A DNA stretch of 64,000 nucleotides from Perognathus longimembris pacificus (lineage: Eukaryota > Chordata > Mammalia > Rodentia > Heteromyidae). Under the pieces are notes generated by a model, which did not search any database, was not told where the DNA came from, and was given only the letters and a program-made list of their open reading frames with translations. This document shows positions 36,521-49,108 of this stretch, piece after piece. The translations under genes were made by a program, and so were the position numbers. How positions within the stretch are numbered: position 1 is the stretch's first letter; every line of letters begins with the position of its first letter. The stretch covers positions 19,618,073 through 19,682,072 of the forward strand of contig NC_063181.1 of assembly GCF_023159225.1 (NCBI RefSeq), given 5' to 3'.

Positions 36521-37438
36521 CTTTATTGCATGTTGTTAGGTAGGAATATGATTTCATTTTGTCCATATAGTTACCAATTGTCTCAGTGCCTTTCAGTGAG
36601 TGATAATTTCTTTTCATTGGGTCTCTTGTGTAATGTCTGTGTTATGTCAAAAATACCAGATAGGAAGTTTTGATACTTTTTTTTTCTCTTGTTAATTCTT
36701 TTGGCTGTAATTAATATTAGGAAGAGGTAGAACATTCTTGGTACTGAAAAGTCATTAACTTTTAGGTGGTAAGTATGTTCCTAGATTTTGGGTGACTCAC
36801 AAAATAGAAATTATGTCTTCTCCTCAGATTGAAGGGTACAATAGAGGGAGAGAAAGTCAAGCCCATTTTGTGGATAATGTCATTTGTGAGAATTAATTGT
36901 TCTATGGCTTAGCTACCACAGGTTGTATGTAGTTTGAAAAAAAATACTGATGACACCATTGAATCTCTTTTGAGACTTCTGTGTTTCATATTCAGTTCTG
37001 ATTCCATCTCTAAGTGAAAATGTCTGCTGATTTGAACAAATTTGTTCACTTATGTACTTTCGCTTGCTTTTTCTTTTCTTAGATGATTTTCCCTCTTTCC
37101 CTCCATCACAAAGAAATAAAAAGTTAAAGATTTATTATAATCTGGTTCTTAGGTAGTGTAGAATAACTTAGAGCACCTGGACTTCTATATTTCCAGAAGC
37201 AGGTGTACTTCTCTATAAAGAATTTTTGTACCAGGAAGACAAAAGTTTAATCTATTGTGTGCTCTGTTAGGAACAATTTTAGATAGTTTGGTAAAATTGC
37301 TTTTCTTGAGGAATGACATAAAGAACAAGTATAAGAATATATTATTCTATTTAGCCTATCATTTTTCATCTAGAAAAAGCTTTCTAAAATATCCACTTCT
37401 TAACATATTATCATTATAGTTTAAGTTGTTTCTTAGTT
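36521..37438. other. Unassigned DNA
   Basis: Nothing recognised. Confidence 0.4.
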
Positions 37439-37439
37439 C

Positions 37440-37655
37440 AGGGGTCAATAAAATACATCCTGCAGGCAAAATCTATCCATTTCCTGTTTTAATGGTGCAT
37501 ACTTTATTGTAACATGGATTCATTACTTTTACATTATCTGTATATTCTTATTATATATTTAAGTATTTTGAATAGAAATCTTTTGATCACACAATGGTTA
37601 ATACATTTGCTATTTTACCCCTTACAGAAATTTCCTTACCAGAAGCTGACAGTTC
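37440..37655. mobile_element. Possible ancient nonautonomous DNA transposon (MER-like, hAT type)
   Basis: The order 'ggggtcaataaaatacatcc', 'tgcaggcaaaatctatcc', 'cctgttttaatgg', 'actttattgtaacatgg' and 'ttttaccccttacagaaatt' follows a mammalian-wide repeat I remember as ending 'gccctttacagaaaaagttt'. Recognised from memory and highly diverged; no transposase coding. Confidence 0.45.
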
Positions 37656-37724
37656 TATAGAACTCTAAACAAATTTGCAATTGTTAAACTGTGTCTATCT
37701 ATTTACTATTTCTTTGTAACAATA

Positions 37725-40175
37725 AACCTGTTTTTAGTTACAAGTGACTAGGTTTCAAACAGCTGGCATCTTCAGGTGAGAAAGTGGCCAATGCATCAAT
37801 GTAACAACAGCCTTAAAGTCACAGATTGCTATTTGTTTAATCATCCTCAGTGTGCTGACCTTTTCCCTTAGGTTTAGCTATTCATAGCAGTAAAATCATT
37901 ACTAGATGGCCCTGAAAACAAAACAGAAATTCTTTTTCCTCATTGAGCATTTCATTTTTATCACAAGGAAAAATGTTTAAACCCATCCCTAACCACAGAG
38001 AATACAGTTATATGTTAATTCCTAGATGAGCCATTGACTGGGAGAGGGGAGAAAAACCACCATAATTAATGTAGAATATAGAGTTTGCTTCAATAATGGT
38101 TTGATACTAACTTTCAGTTACTTTCTCTGTGAAATATTCCTCCTTCCCAGGTTTATAGATGATGTAGGTTTTGCTTTAGAATGCACTTTATGCTGAATTC
38201 TTTTTTACATTATGTCACCTTAGATCTTATGGGCTAACTGGGTTATATCCTTGTAATAAGGGCAGATGAAATCCTAAGTGGACAAAAACATATTTAAAGC
38301 TCAACAGACATGTTGATTATTTGGAGAGATAAAAAGATCCCCCTAGTCCATGGGGTAAACATGATCAAGTTATGTAATAATGGGCATGGTTTATAATTCC
38401 ATTACAGAGAATGACATAGAATTGGAAACAATAAACCAACCTTCATGATTAGCTCAGATGATTCAATCACTCTAAGTGGGTGGAAGATCAAATTCCTCAA
38501 AGCATTTTCACTATTTGATATAAGCACAAAACTAGTGCTTCTTATCAAAAAAGAAATAGAGAGGATACCACTTTATTTCTCCAGCTAAAACTTTCAATTG
38601 CAATATTTCTGGCAAACTGAGAACCCTCAAGGGGATAGCTTCAGTATGTTCCCAAATATAACTGACCTTACAATAGGAAAATAGGGACAAAATAGTCAAA
38701 ATATTTTGACACTATATAACTCATTCTGGTAACAAAACTCTCAATATATTACGCTACTATTTTGCTCATAAAATAATTCTGCCATTTTTCTCAGCTTTTG
38801 TCTCTTTGAGTTAATAACTTAAATATTTTCATTTTAACATAATGGAAGACAATTCTCTTTTGTCTTATTTTTGTTGTATTTCCTGTGAAAAGGATAACAT
38901 GGTTTACATTTTACATTCAATTACTGAGTCCACTGATTTCTTTCAACATTATATAAACTGTATTCCTGATCAGTAATACAGAATTAGATATCTCTTTATC
39001 AATTATTCATATTGCTAATTGTTTTCCTCATTTTATTAGGTCAGAAGAAATGATTCTGCATGAGATCTTGTATGACAGTGACCACAAACATCTTCATTAC
39101 TCCTTTCCTTAGAAACAAGTTGATTTCATGTCTTAAATTTGTTTAATACATTTTAAAGTGTCATTTAAAAGTTTTTTTTTAATTCATCTCTTCCATATAA
39201 TAGATAAGGCATTCATTTCAATTGTTATTGAGGATATTGTAAGGTCATGCTTTGTCCTGATTATGTATAAACAATTGCCGTGTGTACAGTCTGGATGCTA
39301 CAGAGTGAGGTGCAAGGAAGCTGTGATGCAGGAGGCACAAGTGCATCTCAAAGGGAAGATAGCCTTATGGAGCAGACAATAAGCCCCAGTGAACAATGAC
39401 ACGAGTTTCAAAATAGCCTTACAGGGCCACATAAAAATATAACCAGAGAAATACGACTGGACAAGATGTCCAATAACCAAGGAGAAATCTGTACAATTAT
39501 GAGTGTGAGGAAATTGCAAGACAGAATCCTCTGGGAAAAATTAAATAAATAATAAATAAACTTTCTCTGCAGGGACTGAAGCAACAGCTAACATCTGGAA
39601 AGCATGGTGCTGAATGCTAAGTCCTGAAATGCTTTCTGCAGAAGGTCAAACTAAACTTTCAAAGTAAGGTAATACAAATTGAGCGACCATGTTTTTGAGG
39701 TACAAAGACAATTTCAAACTCTGGGCAACAGAATACAGTTTTGTATTTATTTGTGTATTCTTTCTCTACTTTGGGGAGATTACCTCAGTGGTGAAATAAT
39801 AACAAAAGAATACTCACTGATGTACCTTGAATGTGAAAAATAATTTTATAAAGACATTTATAACAAGATTCTTTTATTAATATGATTATTTTTCATTTCT
39901 ATATCAGGTTGTTCACTATATCTTAAACATATTTTTCCCAGAAATCCTTCTGTTATAGTGTGAGAAGACACAGCAATGGCCAGAAATGATGAGATAGAAA
40001 TCGTGATTGAAAATACCCCAACCATATAAAGGAAAACTGACAAAGAGAAAGGAGGTTGCAGAAGAAGGATAAAAGGTTTGTGTTTTCCTCACCTCTAAGT
40101 CACTGGAATTACTGTATGGATTACCTATTTCAGAGCTATTCCTATGATTTGGGGTCAATATTTAGTTTCTAAGCC
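37725..40175. other. Unassigned DNA
   Basis: No gene seen over 2.4 kb. Sequence at 38210-38290 ('gggttatatccttgtaataa') faintly recalls the middle of a MaLR LTR. The frames at 39158 and 39298 overlap on opposite strands and look incidental. Confidence 0.4.
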
Positions 40176-40310
40176 TGCCATGAGAAAGTATAACAAATTG
40201 GGAGAATTGCACAACAGAAATATACTGTCTCACCATTCCAGAGGCTAGAATTCCAAAAATCACTAAATCGGCAAGGGAAGCTCCTTCTGGGGGTCTTTGA
40301 AGGAGAGACT
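40176..40310 (-). mobile_element. Ancient ERVL-MaLR LTR, 3' end
   Basis: 'gcctgccatgagaaagtata', 'aacagaaatatactgtctca' and 'gaggctagaattcc' are the antisense of the conserved end of MLT1/MST-type LTRs (the part encoding the LTR polyadenylation region). Very old and noncoding. Confidence 0.6.
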
Positions 40311-42615
40311 GAATAGCTTTTAACATTTTTCTTGCAATCTTTTTTGATGTTCTTTTGCTTATTTCTGGACTGCTCCTCTATCTCTGTCATCATCTTCATA
40401 TGATATTAGGAACTGAATTTATCGTTGTAGGAAACACAATTCAAACCATAATGAGTGTAAGAGGCCAAAGAAGTCAAGTATGATTTATTACATGTCTGTT
40501 ATTAATCACCTCAGCTATCCATGTCTTAGTGGTGAGAAAATTGAGGTCAAAAGAGAGAAATTACTTGCCCAAGAAGGGTCATTTGAATGGTAGTAGATGG
40601 GTCTTAGTGACAAGCAAGTTTCTCGATCTCCAGTGAGATGCTATGAATCTTTCTTGTAAATGTCACTAAACATTATTTGCCCTTTAGATTAGTGATACAA
40701 AATGATTCAAATAGTCCCTTTCAGGTTATAAAACAATTTCACAACCCCCATCCAGAAAATAACCATGAACACAAAGCAATCTCATGTTTCAAAATCAGTT
40801 TAATATTAATTTTAAATTCAAAATGTTTTTATTTGAGTAAACTTATATTTTTGTTGCTTATGAGATAGGTATAAGAAATTGTCTTATATATCAGAAGGTA
40901 ATGTTAGTTTAAGTTGAGGAAAATGCATTTTCTCTCAGTAGAAATTCACCTCTCCCATGCAATTTTCACTTTCAGAAATGTGGAAATTAATGAAGCATTA
41001 TAGAAATGAAATGTAGTAAAGAAACATAAAAAGGAAGGTTGTATGTCTTTAACAAATGGGATTCCAACCACTTGTCAACTCCTTGAACTGTTTTTGGAAA
41101 AAATTAGACAGGCATACTCATATGTGGCTTTGTATTGATATTCTGTAGGCATATTAATATGTATTTAAAATCCTATGAAAGATTGTCTAAAATATTTAAA
41201 TTGGAAATAAATACATTTCAATTTGTAGTGTACATGGCAGATTATTTTGTTCAATTCCCATTGGTCTTTAAGTAAGATTTACCTTTCCAAGTGGTTTAAC
41301 ACTATACAAAATAATACTTCACTGGAATTTATAAATGAGTAGCATTATTGTCACTTTGATACAGGGGTGTTGCATCTGGAATTTTATTAAAATTCGACAT
41401 GTTTGGCAGTTATCCTCTGGCTTTGAGCATTGGCCCCATACCGATGTAATAGTTCTCATTTGACTTGTTCCACAGTGGGAACTTTCCTACTTTGGAAGCC
41501 TGGGGTTAAAAAAAAATCTAGAGCTTCTTGAAAGCTGTTTCCTGAGCTAGGACTCCTTCCAAGTCTTAGCATGTCAATTTTGCAAAGATTGTTATATCAC
41601 AGTTTAGGGTTTTATCATTTCAACAACAGTGACACTTAAAACAGTGTTCAGAGAAGGGCTTGCTCTTTTCATCGTTTTCCTCTTTCCGAATTGCCTCTCC
41701 CAATTAACAAAAAGGAGTTGAAAACTCCATTCCCTGAAGCCACCTGTGCCCACACTTTCTTTGGAATAAATTTCTTTCACACAATCAGTAGTGCTTGCAG
41801 TATCCTAGGTTCTTTTTGAATGGAAATTAGGTAAAATGAAGATTTTTTTCAGACCTGTTTTAGGGATGGTGTATGAATGTGAAACTCTATGATTGTAGTT
41901 CAATCTTCATCTCATCTCTTTTTATAACACAACCTCTGGCACTTTTAAATTCAGAATATTGACATAATTTTGCAGTTGAACCATATGCTTTAGGCACTGA
42001 ATTTGGAAGAATATACCATAGGTAACACTTTGAAATTAATTACAGCTTAAATTTAAAGACAAGTATTGGCAAGATGGTGATTATCATTTGAACTGGGACA
42101 AGAAGCCTAATTTGATCACTGAATTGGTAGAAAAATGCTGATAAACAATCAAAATAAAAAAACTAGGATAAATATGTACTTCACATACTTTAGAGTTCTT
42201 CTACAGCCTTTATAATTTCAACTCCTCTGACTTTTCAGTTATGTCCTCCACTCTAGCACTGTGCTTCCTAGAGGACATATATTTTATACTGTAGACCTAA
42301 CACACTTTGCAATTTGAGAGACTGAATATACCTACACAATGGCCAGATGATTGATATGTAAAAATAGAATTCTGAGCCACAACCTCTAGAACAATTAGCC
42401 TGAAGCAACTCGAATTTGTGTAGTAGCTGATGCAGTAACTAAGTGACTCTGTATTTCTGTCCATAATTTTAATTTGGGACCAACTAGAGATGTTGCATTC
42501 GCATAATCCAAATTGGGAAATGTATATAATAAGCTTTCATACCTTCTTTCTAATGCCTTCTCTCTTATAATTTATATTGTGTTGTATTGCATTCATTTTG
42601 GGACTAATAAATGTA
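40311..42615. other. Unassigned DNA
   Basis: No gene or repeat recognised over 2.3 kb. Conserved noncoding sequence could be present but cannot be judged from one genome. Confidence 0.4.
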
Positions 42616-42616
<1 letters not shown>

Positions 42617-42667
<51 letters not shown>

Positions 42668-42893
42668 GTCCTGCAATTTGAACTAAGGCTGTAGGCAAGA
42701 TCGCTGAGTTTTATTTTTCAAAACTAGAAGTTAATACTTAAGCCACAGCACCACTTAGAGCTTTTTTTTTATGGTGGCTAATTGGAGATAAGAATCTTAC
42801 AGACTTTACTGCCCTGGATATCTCTTAACTGTAATCCTCAGATCTCAGCCTCCTGAGTGGCTAGAATTGCAGGCATAAGGCAAACACACCTCT
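42617..42893 (-). mobile_element. Dimeric SINE with (TG)n tail
   Basis: The minus-strand element has its B1-like left half near 42830-42890 (antisense 'aatcctcagatctcagcctc') and its ID-like right half near 42664-42770. Its tail side is a (TG)n tract (42617-42663), i.e. (CA)n on the SINE strand. Confidence 0.85.
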
Positions 42894-42894
42894 T

Positions 42895-43069
42895 ATTTTC
42901 CTGGAGCTTGGACTCAGGGTTTCAGCACTGTCCCTGGCTTCTATTTGCTCAAGGCTAGCATTCTACCTCCTGAGCCACAGTGGCACTTATGGCTTCTTCT
43001 TTTTATGTGGTAAGGAATTGAACCCAGTGCTACACAAGCACTCTACTGCTAAGCCACATTCCCAGCCCT
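42895..43069 (-). mobile_element. ID-headed dimeric SINE
   Basis: The antisense 'acattcccagccc' end (about 43057-43069) is the ID start. The second unit shows antisense 'tgctcaaggctagcattcta' and 'gagccacagtggcac'. It abuts the previous SINE. Confidence 0.88.
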
Positions 43070-44468
43070 GCACCTGGGGTTTGTATGTACTATTAATATT
43101 TATAGCTCCTAGATTAGAGTGATTTTCTTAATTTAGAACTTATGTGGCTTTTATCTTCCAATTCCTAGATGATTATCAACTCTTTTTCCTGTCATCTTGA
43201 GTTCTGCATAATGTTTATAATCCTCCTAGTCTTTTGATGAAGTATTCTGACAACATGTACGTTAAATATGTATTGGAATGTTTTAGACCACAATTGAAAT
43301 AATTGAGGAATCCTGAATATAGAATAGAGCTCCGAACAGTCTGCTATGTAATTCTTAGACTCAAACATCTGTTGAAATCCCTGAAATAGAAAAGTATATG
43401 TCTACCTAATGATACTGTCTACTTTCAAAATTATTCGTAAACTTGTCTTGCTGACCTAGCTAGATATGTCTAACTTTGTCATATCTGTTACTAACACTAT
43501 GTCATTAACACCCCCCCCACACACAAAATGGTATAAGCTCTAGTATTGGCACCATGACAGATTTTAGACTGTTTGATTTTTAGTTCTACAATCTTCAGAT
43601 TTTTATCACATTACTATTAAAATGTTACATAGTATGGAATATTGTTTTGCAAATCATAAAGAGATCACTAAAAATGCTGAAGTAGGATGAAACTGAAGTT
43701 GAAATTAGAAAGTGATAAAGTCACATGTATGCATCTATCAGTGTCCTTTTGAAACTGAGCATACTTTTTTGTGAAACATATTTTGAAATTGATTTGCTTA
43801 TATAATTAACAGTAATTTTTTTAAAAAAAGAACAATAGTATGAGAAGATAAAAAGCTAGGTGTAATTAACTTCATGGATTTTAAGCAACAAAGATGTGCT
43901 GAGCCACTAGATCTGAGAAAGTGTGCCACTAGATATATGGACAGCATGTGGTATTATTAAGGGTATTTTATCCTTGGCATTGTATGGACAAGGTGCTGAA
44001 TTAATGTATTTTTGTGGCTGTGTACAGTCATAATTTTTAAAATTAAGATTACTTTTACTTTCTACATATAAAAGAGAAAGAGAAATTATGATAAATATTA
44101 TATACAATTAGAATAACATGAATTTTATTTTTACCACATCTAAAATCACAATGATATTAATATTCTATTCATAGTTCAAATAACCTCAACTCAGGTTTTG
44201 GATATGAATATTTTCATTTGAAATTAAATTTCAACCTGGTTCTTTTGTTTCCAGATTTGATTTCATTCTGTAGTAACATTTTTAGTGGCTCCCTGACAAT
44301 TTCAAATTAGAATTGCTAATAAATTTATAGTCATGGTATCTTACAATGTAGGTAAAACTTATGCTATAAAGACATATGGTAAAACAGGCAATAGTTGGAC
44401 ATAATAATCATGTACAGTAGACATTTTAATTTTTGTAAAAAAAACTTTCAAATGTTCTTAGGATTTAA
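43070..44468. other. Unassigned AT-rich DNA
   Basis: No gene or repeat recognised. Confidence 0.4.
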
Positions 44469-44469
44469 A

Positions 44470-44655
44470 AAAAATAATTTAATTTTAAAGTTGTTTATGG
44501 AGGGGTCACAGTTACATACCTAAGATAATGAGTACATTTCTTATCAAACATTGTTATAACCTCCCTCATTTTCCTCCCACGTTCTCTTCCCCCTCCCAGC
44601 GCATCACTCCACCAGGAAGTTGTAATGTTTATTTCCAACATTCTTGTGAACATAA
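44470..44655 (-). mobile_element. L1 3' end fragment
   Basis: Antisense L1 terminus with 'ttatggaggggtcacagtta', 'tataacctccctcattttcc' and a C-rich run. It ends where the SINE begins. Confidence 0.75.
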
Positions 44656-44659
44656 CTAT

Positions 44660-44884
44660 TGCATTGGGATTGAATGTAGGAAATGGGCATTCCCCTTGAA
44701 GATTTATGCTCAAAACTAGCATTCTATCACTTTGAGCCAAAGGTACACTCTTGCTTTTCTTGTAATTACTTGGGGATAAGAGTTTCATGAACTTTTCTTC
44801 CCTGGCTGGCTTGGAACCAGGCTCTTCAGAACTCAGCTTCCTGAATATCTAGGATTACAGGCATGAGCCATGGGAGCCTGGCCA
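44660..44884 (-). mobile_element. Dimeric SINE (B1-like + ID-like), old
   Basis: The antisense B1-like end 'ctaggattacaggcatgagc' (44851) and antisense '..cactttgagccaaagg' define the two halves. Confidence 0.8.
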
Positions 44885-44894
44885 TGATATTTCA

Positions 44895-45130
44895 AGATTA
44901 TGTTTACTAGCTAGACATGTAAACTTATGCCTATAGTCCCAGCTATCTATCTATTAATTCAACACCCAAATGGGACACACAGCAAGATCTCAGTCTCAAA
45001 TGCAAACAAACAAAAACAACAACACAAACAAATGTACAAATGTCAATAAGGGCTAGGGACATAGCTACATGCCCCATGTTTGTCAAGCATGTGCTACGAT
45101 TTCCTTTCGACAACTAGCACACCAAAAGAT
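44895..45130 (+). mobile_element. B1-like monomer and ID-like unit
   Basis: A B1-like body ('aacttatgcctatagtccca', 44923) with a CAAA-rich tail to about 45040 is followed by an ID-like body 'gggctagggacatagctaca' (45051). They may be two separate insertions; both are decayed. Confidence 0.6.
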
Positions 45131-45735
45131 GACAATAAACTGTAAATCTAAGCCAAATAAACTTGATCCATTATGTATGACCAACATTTATAAGTTAACA
45201 GTGCTCAATGTTTAAATATTTGCATTATTGACTCTAAATTAACCAGGGAATATAATTTTCACAATTTAAAAAAGCATAGCAATGTGAATTTCCAGAAGAA
45301 GTAAATTACAATATGAGGTTTTAATGTACCAGTAAAATATTTTTTGAGTAAAGAAGAATTTACTTTTATTAAGGACATATTTACACTTCATTGACACAGT
45401 AACAGAAATTTATTTCTGTGAAAATTAGATTTTAAGGAATTGAGTACTGAGTAATGATGATAAAGAGGAAATGAAAGCAATGGAAAGAACTTTTGGGCAA
45501 ACTTCCAATTAAATTAATTTCTAGTAGATTTGTGGTGTGCGGGTTGATTATGGTAAGTAGATAATAAATAGATCCTCAAACCATAGGAGTTAAAAAGAAA
45601 ATAGATAATGCTCTAATTATTAAGCCTATTCAAAGAAGCTAATCATAACTTCAAAAAGTAAAAGACCCACTACATATATTTTGATAGATTTTTTCCTGTA
45701 TACTCTGATTGCCTTCCTTACAAAGAACATTTGGG
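45131..45735. other. Unassigned AT-rich DNA
   Basis: Nothing recognised. Confidence 0.4.
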
Positions 45736-45754
45736 TTTTTTTTGTTTGTTCCTT

Positions 45755-45905
45755 TGTTTGTTTTGTTTTGTTTTGTTCTTCAGACTTGAAATGGACTTGG
45801 GTGCTGTCCCTGAGCGATTTTGCTCAAGACTAGAGTTCTACTTACTTGAGCCACAGCTCCACTTCTGGTTTCTTTCTGTAAGTAGTTGGTTTGCATTTCA
45901 TCTAT
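45755..45905 (-). mobile_element. Partial SINE (ID-like half) with (GTTTT)n tail
   Basis: Antisense 'ttgctcaagactagagttct' and 'gagccacagctccacttctg' are the ID-like half of the dimeric SINE; the B1-like half is degraded. The tail side is (TGTTT)n at about 45755-45777. Confidence 0.7.
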
Positions 45906-46012
45906 GGTCAGGGATAACATTTTCTTGTTTTTTGAAGATAGTTCTTAATAGATATCTCTGCTCAGGAGATCTTCTACAAAACATACATGTATATTTATAT
46001 TTCTACTTGGGT

Positions 46013-46187
46013 ATTTTTTTTGGCCTGTCCTGGGCCTTGAACTCAGGGCCTGAGCACTGTCGCTGGCTTCCTTTTGCTCAAGGCAAGCACTCTGCCACTT
46101 GAGCCACAGCGCCACTTCTGAGGAATCAACCTAGGGTTTCAGGTATACAAGGCAAGCACTCTTGCCACTAGGCCATATTCCCAGCCC
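46013..46187 (-). mobile_element. ID-headed dimeric SINE
   Basis: The antisense 'ggccatattcccagccc' start (46171-46187) and second unit 'ttgctcaaggcaagcactct' are clear, with a T-run tail at 46013-46020. The intervening frame at 45731-46102 is incidental. Confidence 0.88.
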
Positions 46188-46234
46188 TTTACTTGGTTAT
46201 CTTTTTAACCTGTGATTGTTTTACTTTATTTTCA

Positions 46235-46480
46235 TTTTGTTATTGTATAATTCATATTCAGAGGGGTAACAGTTACATGAATCAGGTAATGAGTAATGAG
46301 TACAATTCTTTTTGAACTATCTCTCCCCTTCTGTTGCTCTCTCCTAGCCTTTCCCTCCCCAGCCCTCTTTTAAGTTATCCAGTTCATTTTCTACATAGTG
46401 AGTATCACTGTTGTATTTGTTCATCCTTGTTCCAACTTTTATGAGCCTTGCCTAATCTCTTGGTCATTTTGATTTTAAAA
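46235..46480 (-). mobile_element. Old L1 3' end
   Basis: Antisense 'gaggggtaacagttacatga' (46262) and a pyrimidine-rich stretch to 'gttcatccttgttcc' match the diverged subfamily at 2368 and 58490. Confidence 0.65.
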
Positions 46481-47612
46481 TTTCTCAATGACTTTCTCTA
46501 TACTGTCCCCTCACAGTGTTCTGTTATTTCAATGTAATACGGAATTAGTGGGTTTGGCAAGGAATTCTAGCACCCTATTTATTTTTCTTACTATATAAGA
46601 GTTAATTTTTCACTTTCAGCAAAATCTCTTGATTCATAGCCAAGGACAATGCCACTCCAATATAAACCCAAACTGTCATATTTGCTGAACTCACTAATGC
46701 AATGTCCTAGATTTATGATAACATTGTAGCAGTTATCTTCCCCCCTATTTTTGCCCTTCTCTGAAGTTTCTTCTATACCATTATAAGGCTGATATTCTTC
46801 AGCATTAAACTTCTTCCTTTTTGTTCTTCTTCCTAAAAATGCAGCGTATTTACTGGATGTGATTGAAGGACAGTTTTGCCATTATGATAATTTTCACCAA
46901 GCTTCTGTGAACAACTCCATTCATTCATTAAGTGTAACAAAACTACTTATTAAGAAATCACTATGTGTCATTCAGAAGGATGTTAGCTTTTTACTGAACA
47001 CAAATTAACAAATGGGACACCAAGACAACAATTATTTTTGATCATTTTAGAAACTATTTGCAGCCCACATTTTTAAATATAATTCTGTAATAAAAGACAT
47101 TACAATCTAAACACAATCCAATTGTTTATTAGCAATTTATCACATATATAGCCAGGAGGATGCCCTGGGATGGACTGCTTACAAAGTAATTAAATGTTGT
47201 TCTCTCATATTACCCTTCAATATCTCAAAGGTGTTTTATGCTGTAGGGAAAGTATTCCCTTTTCTTTACTGTGATGAGTCCATGGTGAACTTCCTGTATA
47301 TCTCCATAAAATGTATAATGTAAAAAAATAGAACTTCATTAGTAGCATACACCAATCCTCTTGTAGAACTTAAAGAATTCTGATTTTTGAAACTTAAAAG
47401 AAGTTATATAATCATTATTACATCACTGCCAGAATGAATTATTTTTCTAAATTGTGTAGCCAATAAAAACAACTGGTTCTATTGATAGAGGTTATCACAA
47501 ATTAGTTAATGATATTGCTTTTGAAAATATTTTATGAATTTAATCAGTATGCATATGTGGGCAGCATCGCTTGTATTCCAGCTAATGGTATATTAGTATG
47601 GGAGCATTTTAG
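46481..47612. other. Unassigned DNA
   Basis: No gene or repeat recognised. Confidence 0.4.
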
Positions 47613-47705
47613 TTTATTTCTGTCACAATTATAAAATACCTGAGCTTAGGTGGTTTATACAAAGCAGAAGAAAACTAACTATGGCTCTGGAGATTAGAAG
47701 TCAAG
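47613..47705 (-). mobile_element. Ancient ERVL-MaLR LTR, 3' end
   Basis: 'ttataaaatacctgagctta', 'ggtggtttatacaaagcaga' and 'ctggagattagaagtcaaga' follow the antisense end of MLT1/MST-type LTRs, as at 40176. Noncoding. Confidence 0.55.
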
Positions 47706-47839
47706 ATCAGTTGACACTCTGATAAGCAGAGTGAACTTCATAGAGGTGGAAAGACAAATAGGAGCCCACAAAAGACCCAGGACACAAGGTTTGATGAAAC
47801 GTTATAGTAACCTGTACTTGTATCCACTAGTGCAATCCT

Positions 47840-48330
47840 TTCACAAGAGAATTAGAAAGAAGGACACTGCTCCATCTGTAAAGGAATGGAAGGACTCAAA
47901 AAATCATACTCAGTGAAGTGAGCCAGACCCAAAGAAACATGGACATTATGGTTTCCCTCAAATAATTAATACATATTTAGGTTAGTCATACCAGAAGTTC
48001 ACAATAGTCCAATATCTATGCCCATATAAACACATAAGATGATGCTAAGTGAAATGAACTCTACATTATGGACACAGGTGGTACACCATTGTTGTAATTA
48101 TTTTCAACATGCCATGTGAAACAGTACTTTTGTTTTTCCTTTTTTCTCTTTCACATTTCCATACCATGTTTTTAACCCTGCTATCACTGTATTTCGTCTT
48201 AGTACCCTGGTTACTGTACATATGTATAATAAAACTAAGGAAGGGAAAGCAAATACCAAAATAGAGAGACAAATGATAAAAACACAAACAATTCACATAA
48301 CTAAAACAGCAAGTATAGTGGTGTAATGTC
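47840..48330 (+). mobile_element. L1 ORF2 end and 3' UTR
   Basis: Sense L1 with 'gtgagccagacccaaagaaa' (47918), 'tgctaagtgaaatgaactct' (48042) and 'caacatgccatgtgaaac' (48105), running to about 48330. The coding part has several stops. Confidence 0.85.
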
Positions 48331-48503
48331 AGATGGTGTCACATGGCTAAGTTTTGTTGTAAGATGAATAATGAGATTCTTATTCAGATGATTATTTGGG
48401 GAACAGGTAGTTTGTAGTAGAACAATATCATAAACTGAGAGTGTGGCCGGTGCATCTGAAGTAGAGTGAACAGGAGACAAAGTAACAAGAAAGAAGAAAA
48501 GAG

Positions 48504-48695
48504 GGCTGGGGTTATAGCCTAGTGGCAAGAGTGCCTGCCTCAGATACACGAGGCCCTAGGTTCAATTCCCCAGCACCACATATACAGAAAACGGCCAGAA
48601 GTGGCGCTGTGGCTCAAGTGGCAGAGTGCTAGCCTTGAACGGTAAGAAGCTAGGGACAGTGCTCAGGCCCTGAGTCCAAGGCCCAGGACTGGCCA

Positions 48696-48716
<21 letters not shown>
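48504..48716 (+). mobile_element. Well-preserved ID-headed dimeric SINE
   Basis: The body starts 'ggctggggttatagcctagt' (ID/tRNA-like A-box region). The second unit is 'gtggcgctgtggctcaagtg', followed by '..caaggcccaggactggcc' and a pure A tail of over 20 bases. A perfect 13-base duplication 'aagaagaaaagag' flanks it (48491-48503 and 48717-48729). This is the youngest-looking SINE in the window and would have carried an internal RNA polymerase III promoter. Confidence 0.96.
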
Positions 48717-48726
<10 letters not shown>

Positions 48727-49108
48727 GAGAATTGGATCAGGAGCCCCAGTACACATGATTTGGTCTGCCATCAAGTGTTTGCAATTACTTTGCCTTTTCT
48801 TCTGATTAAACTAGAGACCTGAGAAAATCCTAGGAGTACATGCTCTGTCATAGTAAAGTGAATACATCAGCACCAGTGATAACTGTATGGATGAAGAGCA
48901 AAAGAAAATAAGTTAGAAGCTGATAAATTCATAAAAACAGTTGGTGTTAATGATTGTTCGTTAAGTTTTATGAATACATTTTCAGTAGGGGGGGCTAATT
49001 TAGGACGATTAAGACTCATGATTTTCTTGTAGATAGAATATAAATAATTAGAAGAACAGAATGGTGCCAAGTCTTGATTTACATAATTTTTTTTCTAGCT
49101 TTTTGTTT

